This document shows, one piece after another, positions 26,198 through 33,996 of a DNA stretch of 64,000 bases. The DNA comes from Streptomyces sp. ISL-98 (GTDB lineage Bacteria; Actinomycetota; Actinomycetes; Streptomycetales; Streptomycetaceae). The notes beneath the pieces were generated by a model. That model ran no database searches. It was not told where the DNA came from and was given only the letters and a program-made list of their open reading frames with translations. Where the stretch lies: positions 1 to 64,000 of the forward strand of contig NZ_JAGGPB010000025.1 of assembly GCF_018614055.1 (NCBI RefSeq), given 5' to 3'. The translations under genes and the position numbers were made by a program. Each line of letters starts with the position of its first letter. The first letter of the stretch is position 1.

Positions 26198-27106
26198 TCA
26201 CCAGGCGGTCTTCTCCTGGGCGCGGCTCGCGGCCGTGCCCACGGCAACGGCGTTGGCGGTGACGATCACAGCAATGGCCAGCCACGATGCCGTGGCGAGG
26301 TGCTGGCCGAGGACGAACATGCCGATCAGGGCGGCGAACACCGGGTTGACGCTCATAGAGATCGCGAAAAAGCGGGCCGGCACCCGGCGCAGCGCGAGCA
26401 GGTCGGCGAGAAAAGGCACCGCGGAGGACAACACGCCTGCGGCCAGCGCGCACAACAGGGCGCCGGCGGTTGGCTGGTGGAGCCACAGGACAGCGGCGCC
26501 GACGGGCAGGTAGATCAGGCCGGAGACGGCCGCGGCGGCGGCCGATCCCTGCAGCCCGGACAGGCGCTCTCCCACGGTACGGTTCAGCAGGATGTAGCAG
26601 CCCCAGCAGACGGCGGCGACCAGGGCCAGGCCGATGCCGAGGTAGTCCGTGCTGGGCCGGGGACGGGCAAGGACCACCACGGCCGCCGCGGCGGCGAGAG
26701 CGCAGGCCAGATCGATACGGCGGCGGGAGCTCGCCAGCGCCACGGTCAGTGGACCGAGGAACTCAAGGGTGACCGCAAGGCCGAGCCCGATCCGGTCGAT
26801 CGCCGTATACAGCGTCAGGTTCATGGTCGCGAAGACCGCGGCCAGCCCCAGCACCGGCCGCCACTGCGCAGCGGTGAATGAGCGAAGCTTCGGCCGACCG
26901 GCGCTCAGCAGCACCACAGCGGCCACCCACTGGCGCACCGCCACCACTCCCACCGGCCCGAGGACCGGGAATGCGAGCGCGGCGACCGATGCTCCGACCT
27001 GGTTGGACAGGCCGCTGCCCACCATCAGCGCCATCCCGGACCACCGGGGCGACGCCGCCTGCGATGGGGCGGCCGCTGTTGTCTGTGCGCGAGCATCGAT
27101 TGCCAT
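26198..27106 (-). CDS. EamA-family (DMT superfamily) transporter
   Basis: A 302-residue inner-membrane protein with about ten hydrophobic helices arranged as two EamA repeats (for example VGVVAVRQWVAAVVLLSAG, LGLAVTLEFLGPLTVALASS, YLGIGLALVAAVCWGCYILL, ATASWLAIAVIVTANAVAVG). It resembles the RhtA/YdcZ-like exporters of amino acids and metabolites. ATG 27106 (MAIDARAQ) is preferred over a codon six residues upstream. It is divergent from a LysR regulator 68 bases away, the standard arrangement for inducible exporters. The cargo is not predictable. The C-terminus is slightly charged, as usual. Confidence 0.88.
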   Translation of the reverse strand: MAIDARAQTTAAAPSQAASPRWSGMALMVGSGLSNQVGASVAALAFPVLGPVGVVAVRQWVAAVVLLSAGRPKLRSFTAAQWRPVLGLAAVFATMNLTLYTAIDRIGLGLAVTLEFLGPLTVALASSRRRIDLACALAAAAAVVVLARPRPSTDYLGIGLALVAAVCWGCYILLNRTVGERLSGLQGSAAAAAVSGLIYLPVGAAVLWLHQPTAGALLCALAAGVLSSAVPFLADLLALRRVPARFFAISMSVNPVFAALIGMFVLGQHLATASWLAIAVIVTANAVAVGTAASRAQEKTAW

Positions 27107-27174
27107 GGCTCGAACCTCCGCCACGGCGATGGATACGCAAAATGCATCCGATGCCCCACCTATACCCTGGACGC

Positions 27175-28044
27175 ATGGAACGTCGTACGGAGCTGGAGCT
27201 GCGGCATCTGCGCTGCCTGGTCGCGATCGTCGACACCGGCAGCTTCACCGACGCCGGGATCGAGCTCGGCGTCTCCCAGGCCGCGGTCTCCCGCACACTG
27301 CTCGCGCTGGAGCGAATCCTCGGCGTGCGACTGCTGCACCGCACCAGCCGCACCCTCACCCCCACCACCGCCGGCGTGCAGGTCCTCGCCCGCGCCCGCC
27401 ACCTGCTCGCCGAGTCCGACGAACTGGTCCGCCAGGCCACCACCGGCCACACCCGGCTGCGCATCGGCCACGCCTGGTCCGCGCTGGGCCGCCACACCGC
27501 CGAGTTCCAGCGCCGCTGGCACGACCGCTACCCCGATGTCGAACTCCACCTGATCCGCCACAACACCCCCACCGGCGGCCTCGCCGAGGGACTGTGCGAC
27601 CTGGCCGTCCTCCGCAACGCAGTCGACACCCGCCGCTACGCCCACGCCGTAGTCGGCCACGAGCGCCGCTACCTCGCCATCGCCTCGGACGACGCGTGGG
27701 CCAAGCGCCGCAGTGTCCGCCTGGAGGAGATCTGTGAACGCACCCTGGTGGTGGACCGCCGCACCGGCACCACCACCTTGGACCTGTGGCCCGAAGGCGC
27801 CCGCCCCGCCGTGGAGTACACGCACGACATCGACGACTGGCTCGCCGCCATCGCCACCGGCCGCTGCGTCGGCGTCACCCCGCAAGCCACCGCCACCCAG
27901 TACCGCCGCGACGGTATCGCCTACCGCCCCCTGCGCGACGCCGACCCCATCCCCGTCCACCTCATCTGGCGCCGGCACGATCCCCATCCGGCCACCCACG
28001 CCGCCGTCGCCCTGCTCGCCGACCTCTACCGTGAAGACACCTGA
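27175..28044 (+). CDS. LysR-family transcriptional regulator
   Basis: A 289-residue LysR-type regulator. The N-terminal winged helix-turn-helix is LRHLRCLVAIVDTGSFTDAG with GVSQAAVSRTLLALERILGV and LLHRTSRTLTPTTAG. The effector domain follows from about residue 95 (LRIGHAWSALG, LAEGLCDLAVLRN, VTPQATATQYRRDGIAYRPL). It lies divergent from the EamA exporter, with 68 bases between starts, so it most likely activates that gene in response to the exported compound. ATG 27175 gives the standard N-terminus. No T-N11-A box could be fixed with confidence in the gap. Confidence 0.9.
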   Translation: MERRTELELRHLRCLVAIVDTGSFTDAGIELGVSQAAVSRTLLALERILGVRLLHRTSRTLTPTTAGVQVLARARHLLAESDELVRQATTGHTRLRIGHAWSALGRHTAEFQRRWHDRYPDVELHLIRHNTPTGGLAEGLCDLAVLRNAVDTRRYAHAVVGHERRYLAIASDDAWAKRRSVRLEEICERTLVVDRRTGTTTLDLWPEGARPAVEYTHDIDDWLAAIATGRCVGVTPQATATQYRRDGIAYRPLRDADPIPVHLIWRRHDPHPATHAAVALLADLYREDT

Positions 28045-28293
28045 CGCCCGAGCGAAACGGCCCTCATACCCGCGACTGCGGTCGGTGCACCGCTGCGTTC
28101 AGGCCCCGGAGCCGAACAGTTTGCGACGTCACAGGATCAGAGACAGAACCGATGAACGTCCCATCCACAAGGTCCTGGCACGTCTCCGAAGCGGCCGCGA
28201 GCGAGCAGGAGCGCCACGCCCCACCGGTACTGACTCGCGGGGCGTCTTCCAACCTGCACGCGACGTCTGTCGTGAGGTGGATAGCCTGCCTCC

Positions 28294-29277
28294 ATGGTTA
28301 CGGGCGAGGGAGCCGAGCGCATCGGTGCAGAGCTTGAGGGCCAGGGCTGGGATACGACGCGCGCCTGGGTCGAGAAGGGGCTGTCCGAGGCAGAGCACAT
28401 CGAAGATGTCGCGCGGCTGCGCGGCGGTTGGACGTCGGAGATGCGCCGTTTGAACATCTGCGGGCCGGGCGGTCGACGTTCGCTGGTCCTGCGATCCTTC
28501 GTCAAGCCCTTCTTCGTTCGACATGCGGAGGGCCTGCTGACCCGCGAGGCGGCCATTCTGCGCCTGCTCGGCGACACGGACGTGCCCGCGGCCGCACTTG
28601 TGGCTGTGGACGCAACAGCGCAGTACTGCAACCATCCCTCCTTGCTGATGTCCCTGCTGCCCGGGACCGTGTGCCTGGGCGATGAGAGGGCTGACCAGCG
28701 TGCCGAACTGCTGGCCCGTCAGTTGCTGCGTATCCACCGGTTGCCGGTGACCGCAAAGGCACGGCCTCGCACCTACCAGGCGTGGACCTCGCCTGAGCGA
28801 GTAAGTCCACCCGAAGACACGGAGCGGCCAGAGCTGTGGAAACGGGCCGTGGATGTTATCCGCCGTGAGCCGCCTGACTACCCGGCCTGCTTCCTCCATC
28901 GGGACTTCCATCCCGGCAACGTCCTCTTCACGGGCACCGGCGAAGGCTTGCGGATCAGCGGCGTCGTCGACTGGGTGGAGACCTCCTGGGGGCCGGCCGA
29001 CCTGGACGTGGCCCACTGCTCGACGGCCCTGGCATTGCTCCACGGGATTCCCGCGGGCATGCACTTCGTCGACCGATACGTAGCGGCGGGAGGAACACCG
29101 ACCGAAGATCGCGCTGCCCATCTCTACTGGCGGCTGCTGGACGCATTGGCCTTCGCTCCTGACGCCGAGAAAGTCGCCGCACCCTGGCGTGAACTGGGCC
29201 GTGCCGATCTGACCCCCACTGTGCTGACCAGAAGGCTGGAGGGTTACGTCCAGGCCCTTTTCGACCGCTACGCCTGA
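28294..29277 (+). CDS. Aminoglycoside phosphotransferase-family kinase
   Basis: A 327-residue APH/choline-kinase-fold protein. Brenner's motif is intact: FLHRDFHPGNVLF (catalytic Asp) and SGVVDWVETSWGPADLDVAH (metal-binding Asp). The N-lobe includes LVLRSFVKPFF with a nucleotide-contacting residue and LLTREAAILRLL, where the glutamate pairs with it. The family phosphorylates aminoglycosides, macrolides or small metabolites; sequence does not tell which. ATG 28294 is chosen since MVTGEGAERIGAEL precedes the fold. It is monocistronic, 249 bases after the LysR gene. Intrinsic kinases of this type are common in streptomycetes and often are not resistance genes. Confidence 0.85.
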   Translation: MVTGEGAERIGAELEGQGWDTTRAWVEKGLSEAEHIEDVARLRGGWTSEMRRLNICGPGGRRSLVLRSFVKPFFVRHAEGLLTREAAILRLLGDTDVPAAALVAVDATAQYCNHPSLLMSLLPGTVCLGDERADQRAELLARQLLRIHRLPVTAKARPRTYQAWTSPERVSPPEDTERPELWKRAVDVIRREPPDYPACFLHRDFHPGNVLFTGTGEGLRISGVVDWVETSWGPADLDVAHCSTALALLHGIPAGMHFVDRYVAAGGTPTEDRAAHLYWRLLDALAFAPDAEKVAAPWRELGRADLTPTVLTRRLEGYVQALFDRYA

Positions 29278-29451
29278 ATCCGACTCGGCAACCTGCGGGC
29301 GGAGATCCGGACCTCTACCCAGGCACAGCCTTGTGCACATAATGCGTGCCCAGCAGCCACTTTGGTGACGGCGCCGTGTGTGCCCGCCCGGCGGCCGTGA
29401 ACGGCACGGGCGCAGGCCATGTGTCATCCGCACCGCTGCGCAGCGTTGAGC

Positions 29452-29727
29452 TCAGGGAGTGTCGCCCTCCCAGTCGAACCTCTTGGGGTCACCGTTCCTC
29501 GGCCCGTACAGCGCGCGGCCGCCGGCCCCGTAGCGGCCCAGCTCGGTGGGCAGGGCAGCTCCTTCGTGCAGCTGGTGGGCCGTCCAGCCGGTGACGTCCA
29601 GGAGCAGCCCGTCGAGCGGGCCGCCGACCAGTTCGACGTAAGAGTGCCCGGGCTGCGGGCCGGGGTCGGGATCGTCGTGATCGGCTCCGTAAACCCGTCC
29701 GCGCATGATCTGCTCGTCCATCCCCAA
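29452..29727 (-). CDS. Small conserved hypothetical protein
   Basis: A 91-residue acidic protein. Its middle, HSYVELVGGPLDGLLLDVTG, and its end, YGPRNGDPKRFDWEGDTP, look like a small protein family I have seen in streptomycetes with no assigned role. The GGPLDG motif recurs in several small phage- or chromosome-encoded proteins of unknown function. There is no signal peptide or membrane segment. ATG 29727. It lies between the kinase gene (convergent) and the permease (divergent). I do not assign a function. Confidence 0.65.
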   Translation of the reverse strand: MGMDEQIMRGRVYGADHDDPDPGPQPGHSYVELVGGPLDGLLLDVTGWTAHQLHEGAALPTELGRYGAGGRALYGPRNGDPKRFDWEGDTP

Positions 29728-30087
29728 AGCTTCGCACCCACCACTGACAGGGCAGGGGCGCGACTGATCGAAGGGCGAAACGCTTTGCCGGTCGACGTTT
29801 GCGCTTCCCCCATGGATGCAGCGCCGGGGCCCTGACCCGCCCGGCCAGGCGAGCTTTCGTTCGTAGCTGCCCGCGGTTGACTCGCGTGTGGTGAGCGCCG
29901 GCCTCGTCAGAGTTCGGTCAACGGCGAGGAGACCGTCCGAGACGACGCGGTGACGGGCGCGGTCCCGGACCTGGTGCTGCGATCCGGGGGCGACACGCAG
30001 ACGGCGAGCACGGCGGGCTCAACGCCGCCGCTCGACGGAATGCGGGACGTTCGGGATTCTCCCGTTGATATCAACCACACTGGGGCG
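29728..30087. other. Divergent promoter region of the permease
   Basis: About 360 bases between the small protein and the APC permease. The permease frame extends upstream to about 29950 but without conserved residues. I found no clear repeat or riboswitch-like structure. Confidence 0.35.
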
Positions 30088-31617
30088 ATGGAGCAAGGAG
30101 ACGCGCACACCGAGGATCGCGAGGACCTCAAGGCCAAGGGCCTCAGCCGGAACAGCGTCGGCCTGTTCGGCGGCGCGGTGATCGGTATCTCCACCGTCGC
30201 CCCCGCCTACAGCCTCACCGCCACCCTCGGACCGACCGTCAGCGAGGCCGGACTGCGGATGCCCGGCATCTTCCTGGCCGGGTTCGTGCCCATGCTGCTG
30301 GTGGCCTTCGCCTACCGCGAGTTGAACAAGGTGATGCCCGACTGCGGCACCTCCTTCGCCTGGTCGGTCAAGGCCTTTGGCCCGACGACCGGCTGGATGT
30401 GCGGCTGGGGCCTGCTGATGGCGTCCATCGTGGTGCTCTCCAACCTCGCCGGAGTGGCCACGGAGTTTTTCTACCTCCTCCTGGGGGAGGTGACCGGCAG
30501 CCCCGACATCACCGGACTCAACGACAACAAGGCCGTCCACATCCTGACCGCCCTGGCCTTCATCACCGTCGCCACCTTGATCAGCTACCGCGGCATCACC
30601 CTCACCGAGTGGCTGCAGTCCGTGCTGGTCGGCCTGCAACTGGTCGTACTCGCCCTGTTCATCGTCATGGCGATCTCCACATCCGGGGAGGCGGAGGGGG
30701 CGCTCGACTTCTCCTGGTCCTGGCTGGATCCGTTCGGCGTCGAGTCCTTCACAGCCTTCACTGCCGGCGTCACCCTGTCGATGTTCATTTACTGGGGCTG
30801 GGACAGTTGTCTGACGGTCAATGAGGAAAGCGTCGGCAGCGAGCGGACGCCCGGCCGCGCCGCGCTGCTCTCCATCGTCGTCATCGTCTGTACCTACCTG
30901 CTCGTCGGCGTCGCCGCCCAGATGTACGCGGGCATCGGCACCAAGGGCACCGGTCTCGGCAACCCGGACACCGCGGACAACGTCTTCGCCGCGCTCGCCT
31001 ATCCGGTCATGGGCTCCGGCACAGGGGTGCTGCTCTACGTCGCGGTCCTCACCAGCGCAGCCGCCAGCCTGCAGACCACCTTCCTCCCGGTGGCCCGCAC
31101 CGCCCTCGCGATGGGCACCTACAAGGCCCTGCCGACGATGTTCGCCACCGTCCATCCGCGTTTCAGGACCCCCGCCCGCGCCACCGTCGCGGCGGCCGTC
31201 GTCACCGGCTCCTTCTACACCCTGATGACCCTGATCAGCGAAAACGTCCTGCTGGACACCGTCTTCGCACTCGGCCTCATGATCAGTTTCTACTACGGGA
31301 TCACGGCCTTCGCCTGCGTCTGGTTCTTCCGCCGTGAACTGCGGCACTCGCTGGGCAACCTGCTGATCAAGGGGCTTCTGCCGGGCCTCGGCGGCCTGAT
31401 GCTCACCGGCGTGTTCCTCCAGACGCTGAGGGACACCTGGGAACCGTCCTACGGCAGCGGCAGCTCGGTCGCCGGCATCGGCAGCGTCTTCGTCATCGGC
31501 GTCGGCCTGCTGCTCCTCGGCGCCGTAATCATGCTACTGATACGGCGTCGCAGCCCGGAGTTCTTTCGCGGCGAGGTGCTGCACCAGGCAACGCCGCCTC
31601 TCGTCATGGACGATTGA
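30088..31617 (+). CDS. APC-family amino acid permease
   Basis: A 509-residue integral membrane transporter with about 12 helices. The family signature at the first helix is GLFGGAVIGISTVAPAYSLT, with the unwound helix-1 glycine/serine pattern that binds the substrate. Further segments are MSIDE-compatible helices such as FIYWGWDSCLTVNEE, PVMGSGTGVLLYVAVLTSAA and TFLPVARTALAMGTYKALP. It closely resembles streptomycete APC permeases of the amino-acid/polyamine class. ATG 30088 is chosen because EDLKAKGLSRNSVGLFGG directly precedes helix 1; a longer frame upstream is not conserved. It is monocistronic. The substrate is unknown. Confidence 0.9.
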   Translation: MEQGDAHTEDREDLKAKGLSRNSVGLFGGAVIGISTVAPAYSLTATLGPTVSEAGLRMPGIFLAGFVPMLLVAFAYRELNKVMPDCGTSFAWSVKAFGPTTGWMCGWGLLMASIVVLSNLAGVATEFFYLLLGEVTGSPDITGLNDNKAVHILTALAFITVATLISYRGITLTEWLQSVLVGLQLVVLALFIVMAISTSGEAEGALDFSWSWLDPFGVESFTAFTAGVTLSMFIYWGWDSCLTVNEESVGSERTPGRAALLSIVVIVCTYLLVGVAAQMYAGIGTKGTGLGNPDTADNVFAALAYPVMGSGTGVLLYVAVLTSAAASLQTTFLPVARTALAMGTYKALPTMFATVHPRFRTPARATVAAAVVTGSFYTLMTLISENVLLDTVFALGLMISFYYGITAFACVWFFRRELRHSLGNLLIKGLLPGLGGLMLTGVFLQTLRDTWEPSYGSGSSVAGIGSVFVIGVGLLLLGAVIMLLIRRRSPEFFRGEVLHQATPPLVMDD

Positions 31618-31650
31618 CCCGACGCGCGGGCCTCCCTTTTCCGGGGTGAC

Positions 31651-31884
31651 TTATCTACTGGCCGCCCCGAGGAAATCGGGTTGATCGTCGCGGCCGGTGA
31701 GCGCACGCCTCGTCGGGGCCTGCGGAGCGGGTTCGAAGGTAACGGCGGCGGCGAGCTCGTCGAAACGCTGCGGGTCGACGGACCCGTTCATCAAGAGGTC
31801 TGAACCCTCGATGGGTTCGACCTCCATCTCGCACCAGCCGGGTTTCTGTCGCGGTGCCGCATCCTCCACGAAGCGCTCAAGCAC
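31651..31884 (-). CDS. Small hypothetical protein, possibly a gene fragment
   Basis: A 77-residue frame with good coding character: VLERFVEDAAPRQKPGWCEM, VEPIEGSDLLMNGSVDPQRF, DELAAAVTFEP. It begins at GTG 31884. The similar-looking residues RGWSTPEAAK lie just upstream in the same frame, directly after a stop, so it may be the tail of a longer lost protein. It is 61 bases downstream of the membrane protein of the PadR operon on the same strand and could be its last gene. I do not recognise a family. Confidence 0.45.
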   Translation of the reverse strand: MLERFVEDAAPRQKPGWCEMEVEPIEGSDLLMNGSVDPQRFDELAAAVTFEPAPQAPTRRALTGRDDQPDFLGAASR

Positions 31885-31945
31885 CTTCGCCGCTTCGGGA
31901 GTACTCCACCCACGAGCTCAGGCCTGCCTGTCTCATGCGACGACC

Positions 31946-32644
31946 TCAGCCGCGCAGCCGGGAGACCGCGGGTTGCGTGGTGGGCAGGTGGGCGCAGTGA
32001 CGGCAGGCACGGGCCGATGCTGCTATTGCCGCGTGCGAGGCAGCTGCCAGCGTGCCGGCGAACGCGAGCAGTGGCCAGTTCGTGGCCAGGGCGGAGGCGG
32101 TGGCGAGCGCGAGCGTCGTGACCGCCATGGCAGCGCTGGCGGTGGTACCGGTCCAGGCGACCACGAGTGGCAGTCGGTGCGGTGTGGGCAGCCGACGGGC
32201 GAGGGCGCCGGTAGCGGCCAGCGTCGCTGCGGCGAGCAGCGCGGCGACGGTCGCGACTCCTGCCAGATGAACGGCCAGCAGCTGAGCCGTGCGCGGCAGC
32301 TGCCAGGCCTGATCGTGGTCGGCACTCCAGGCCAGGTACCAGCAGGCGATCAGGAAGGGGGCGGTGAGAGCGACGACCCGGGCGGTGTGCCGGGCCTGAG
32401 CGATGGTCAGTTCGCGTTGGCAACTCGGTACGAGCTCGTCGACGGTCCCGAACTCGCGTACCGCTTGGTGGACGGCGCGTTCGTAGGGCATTCCTTCACG
32501 GGTGTGGACGGCAGCCGTGTCCGTGAGGCCGTCGCGTATCTCCTCGACCATCCGGGACTTGGCCCGGGCCGGCCCGTGCAGGGCGGCTGTCAGGGCCGCC
32601 ATGTAGTCCCCGATGAGGTCGGTTTGCCGACCGGTGGCGTTCAC
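31946..32644 (-). CDS. Membrane protein encoded with a PadR regulator (DUF1700/HAAS-like)
   Basis: A 232-residue protein. The first 80 residues are a helical soluble segment (LIGDYMAALTAALHGPARAK, MVEEIRDGLTDTA, YERAVHQAVREFGTVDELV) like the HAAS/DUF1700 domain that often accompanies PadR regulators. Four to five membrane helices follow (LTAPFLIACWYLAWSA, LLAVHLAGVATVAALLAAAT, AMAVTTLALATASALA, LLAFAGTLAAASHAAI). The C-terminal CRHCAH may bind metal. Its GTG start overlaps the PadR stop (GTGA), so the proteins are translationally coupled. Such proteins are thought to gate or sense at the membrane with their PadR partner, but the signal is unknown. Confidence 0.8.
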   Translation of the reverse strand: MNATGRQTDLIGDYMAALTAALHGPARAKSRMVEEIRDGLTDTAAVHTREGMPYERAVHQAVREFGTVDELVPSCQRELTIAQARHTARVVALTAPFLIACWYLAWSADHDQAWQLPRTAQLLAVHLAGVATVAALLAAATLAATGALARRLPTPHRLPLVVAWTGTTASAAMAVTTLALATASALATNWPLLAFAGTLAAASHAAIAASARACRHCAHLPTTQPAVSRLRG

Positions 32645-32982
32645 GTGGCCAGCCCGGGGGGTGTGGCGGGGTTCAGTACCGAGCCGATCGCTGTGGTGAA
32701 CTCGCTCCACGCCGTCCGCTCCCCCGCCAGGGCGCGCTGTCCCGCGTCGGTGAGCTCGTAGCATCGCCGACGTCGTTCGCCGGCAGATTGCCAACTGCTG
32801 CTCAGAAGCCCGAGCCGCTCCAGGCGGTTCAAGGCCGGGTAGATCGTGCCCGTGCGCAGCTCGAGTACGCCCCCACTGCGGCGTTGGACCGCCGCGATGA
32901 TCGCGTAGCCGTGCAGCGGACCCGGTTCAAGCACGGCCAGCAACAGTCCGTCCAGGTGCCCTCGCACCGCGTCCACCTTCAT
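32641..32982 (-). CDS. PadR-family transcriptional regulator
   Basis: A 113-residue PadR regulator. The winged helix is GHLDGLLLAVLEPGPLHGYA, IIAAVQRRSGG, TGTIYPALNRLERLGLLSSS and ERRRRCYELTDAGQRAL, a short PadR-s2 type. ATG 32982 (MKVDAVRG) is the natural start. A perfect palindrome, GGTAGGC-A-GCCTACC, lies directly before the start codon and overlaps the leader, so the gene is very probably autoregulated. The HAAS-like membrane gene overlaps its stop, and the divergent gene at 33068 shares the promoter region. Confidence 0.92.
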   Translation of the reverse strand: MKVDAVRGHLDGLLLAVLEPGPLHGYAIIAAVQRRSGGVLELRTGTIYPALNRLERLGLLSSSWQSAGERRRRCYELTDAGQRALAGERTAWSEFTTAIGSVLNPATPPGLAT

Positions 32983-32983
32983 A

Positions 32984-32998
32984 GGTAGGCAGCCTACC
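32984..32998. promoter_or_regulatory. Probable PadR operator (perfect palindrome)
   Basis: GGTAGGCAGCCTACC is a perfect 7-1-7 palindrome immediately upstream of the padR start codon. A partial second half-site, CGTAGGCAGT (33009-33018), is close by toward the divergent gene. Confidence 0.75.
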
Positions 32999-33067
32999 CA
33001 AGATTGCCGTAGGCAGTGTATGTATTGGCAGCCAACATATTCGCGCTCCGACTTGGAGGCACCCGCA

Positions 33068-33541
33068 GTGACCAAGCTGCTGTTGTCCGTACACGTCCTC
33101 GCGGCGATCGTGACCGTTGGGTCGATCACCGTGGCCGCCTCGATGTTCCCGCGCTATGCACTGCGGGCATTCGGCAGCAAGGGGCAGGACGGCCGATCCT
33201 CCGGGATCGCCGCACTCCTGCACCGAATCTGCCGCGGCTACGCTGTCGCCGGTCTCGCCGTGCCGGTGTTCGGGACAGCCACCGGCGCCCAGCTCGGCGT
33301 CCTCACCGACGCCTGGCTGATCGCATCGCTCGCACTGACCGTGATCGCCGCGGCCCTCCTCGCATTCGCCATCCTGCCCGGCCAGCAGCGCCTGCTCGCC
33401 GTGGCCCAGGACTTGCCCAACCAGGAAGCGGCGCGTCCCACGGCGGCCCGCCTGACGATGCTCACCGGCATCTTCAACGTCCTCTGGGCGGTCGTTGTCG
33501 TCCTGATGATCGTCCGCCCCGGCTCCACGACGGGTGCGTGA
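33068..33541 (+). CDS. DUF2269-like small membrane protein
   Basis: A 157-residue protein with four hydrophobic helices: TKLLLSVHVLAAIVTVGSIT, YAVAGLAVPVFGTATGA, LIASLALTVIAAALLAFAIL and MLTGIFNVLWAVVVVLMIV. The start MTKLLLSVHVLAA is typical of DUF2269-like integral membrane proteins of unknown function. GTG 33068 is used; it gives this N-terminus. It is divergent from the PadR gene and probably controlled by it. The next gene overlaps its stop by GTGA. Confidence 0.75.
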   Translation: MTKLLLSVHVLAAIVTVGSITVAASMFPRYALRAFGSKGQDGRSSGIAALLHRICRGYAVAGLAVPVFGTATGAQLGVLTDAWLIASLALTVIAAALLAFAILPGQQRLLAVAQDLPNQEAARPTAARLTMLTGIFNVLWAVVVVLMIVRPGSTTGA

Positions 33542-33984
33542 TCCCCGTGCGCACACTGCGGATCGCGGCCGGCGCCGAAGCCGTATCTCTCGCCGCCCTG
33601 CTGGGCAACCTGCTCAGCACACACACGCAAGCAATCACGGCGCTCGTCGGCCCGTTGCACGGCACCGCCTACCTCGCCGTCATCGCGGCCACGTGGATGA
33701 CCCCGCCGGCCGCCTCGTCGGGCGCCCGATGGCGCGCCCTCATCCCGGGAGTCGGCGGACTGCTCGCCCTGCGGCAGATCCGAAACCGTGCCCGAACTCA
33801 GCGAGCTGCCGGCGGTGTCCGAGTGCTGCCGGCCTCAGACGCCTCCCCTGAGCAGACGAACCATCAGCTCTCTTGCCGGACCGCCCCAGGAGCACGCACG
33901 TGTCCGAGGAGGAGATCATTGAGTTCCTCACCGGCTTGCCACTGCACGGTCTCGCCGGACCTGAGACGCGTAACCGAAGTGTGA
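33538..33984 (+). CDS. DUF3817-like membrane protein
   Basis: A 148-residue protein whose first 80 residues form about three helices (LRIAAGAEAVSLAALLGNLL, LVGPLHGTAYLAVIAATWM, IPGVGGLLALRQIRNR), as in DUF3817-type proteins. The C-terminal 50 residues are irregular, Arg/Cys/Ser-rich and run close to the next gene, so the true end may have been altered by frameshift. GTG 33538 overlaps the stop of the previous gene (GTGA). It is likely part of the PadR-controlled divergent operon. Function unknown. Confidence 0.65.
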   Translation: MIPVRTLRIAAGAEAVSLAALLGNLLSTHTQAITALVGPLHGTAYLAVIAATWMTPPAASSGARWRALIPGVGGLLALRQIRNRARTQRAAGGVRVLPASDASPEQTNHQLSCRTAPGARTCPRRRSLSSSPACHCTVSPDLRRVTEV

Positions 33985-33996
33985 AAGCAGGGGGCA

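Noticed and set aside
28294..29277. Calling the kinase-fold protein an aminoglycoside-resistance gene
   Set aside because: Only the general APH fold motifs are visible; there is no drug-specific signature, so resistance is not claimed.
30019..31347. A 442-codon minus-strand frame opposite the APC permease
   Set aside because: Gly/Asp/His-rich antisense shadow; the permease has the family signature on the plus strand.
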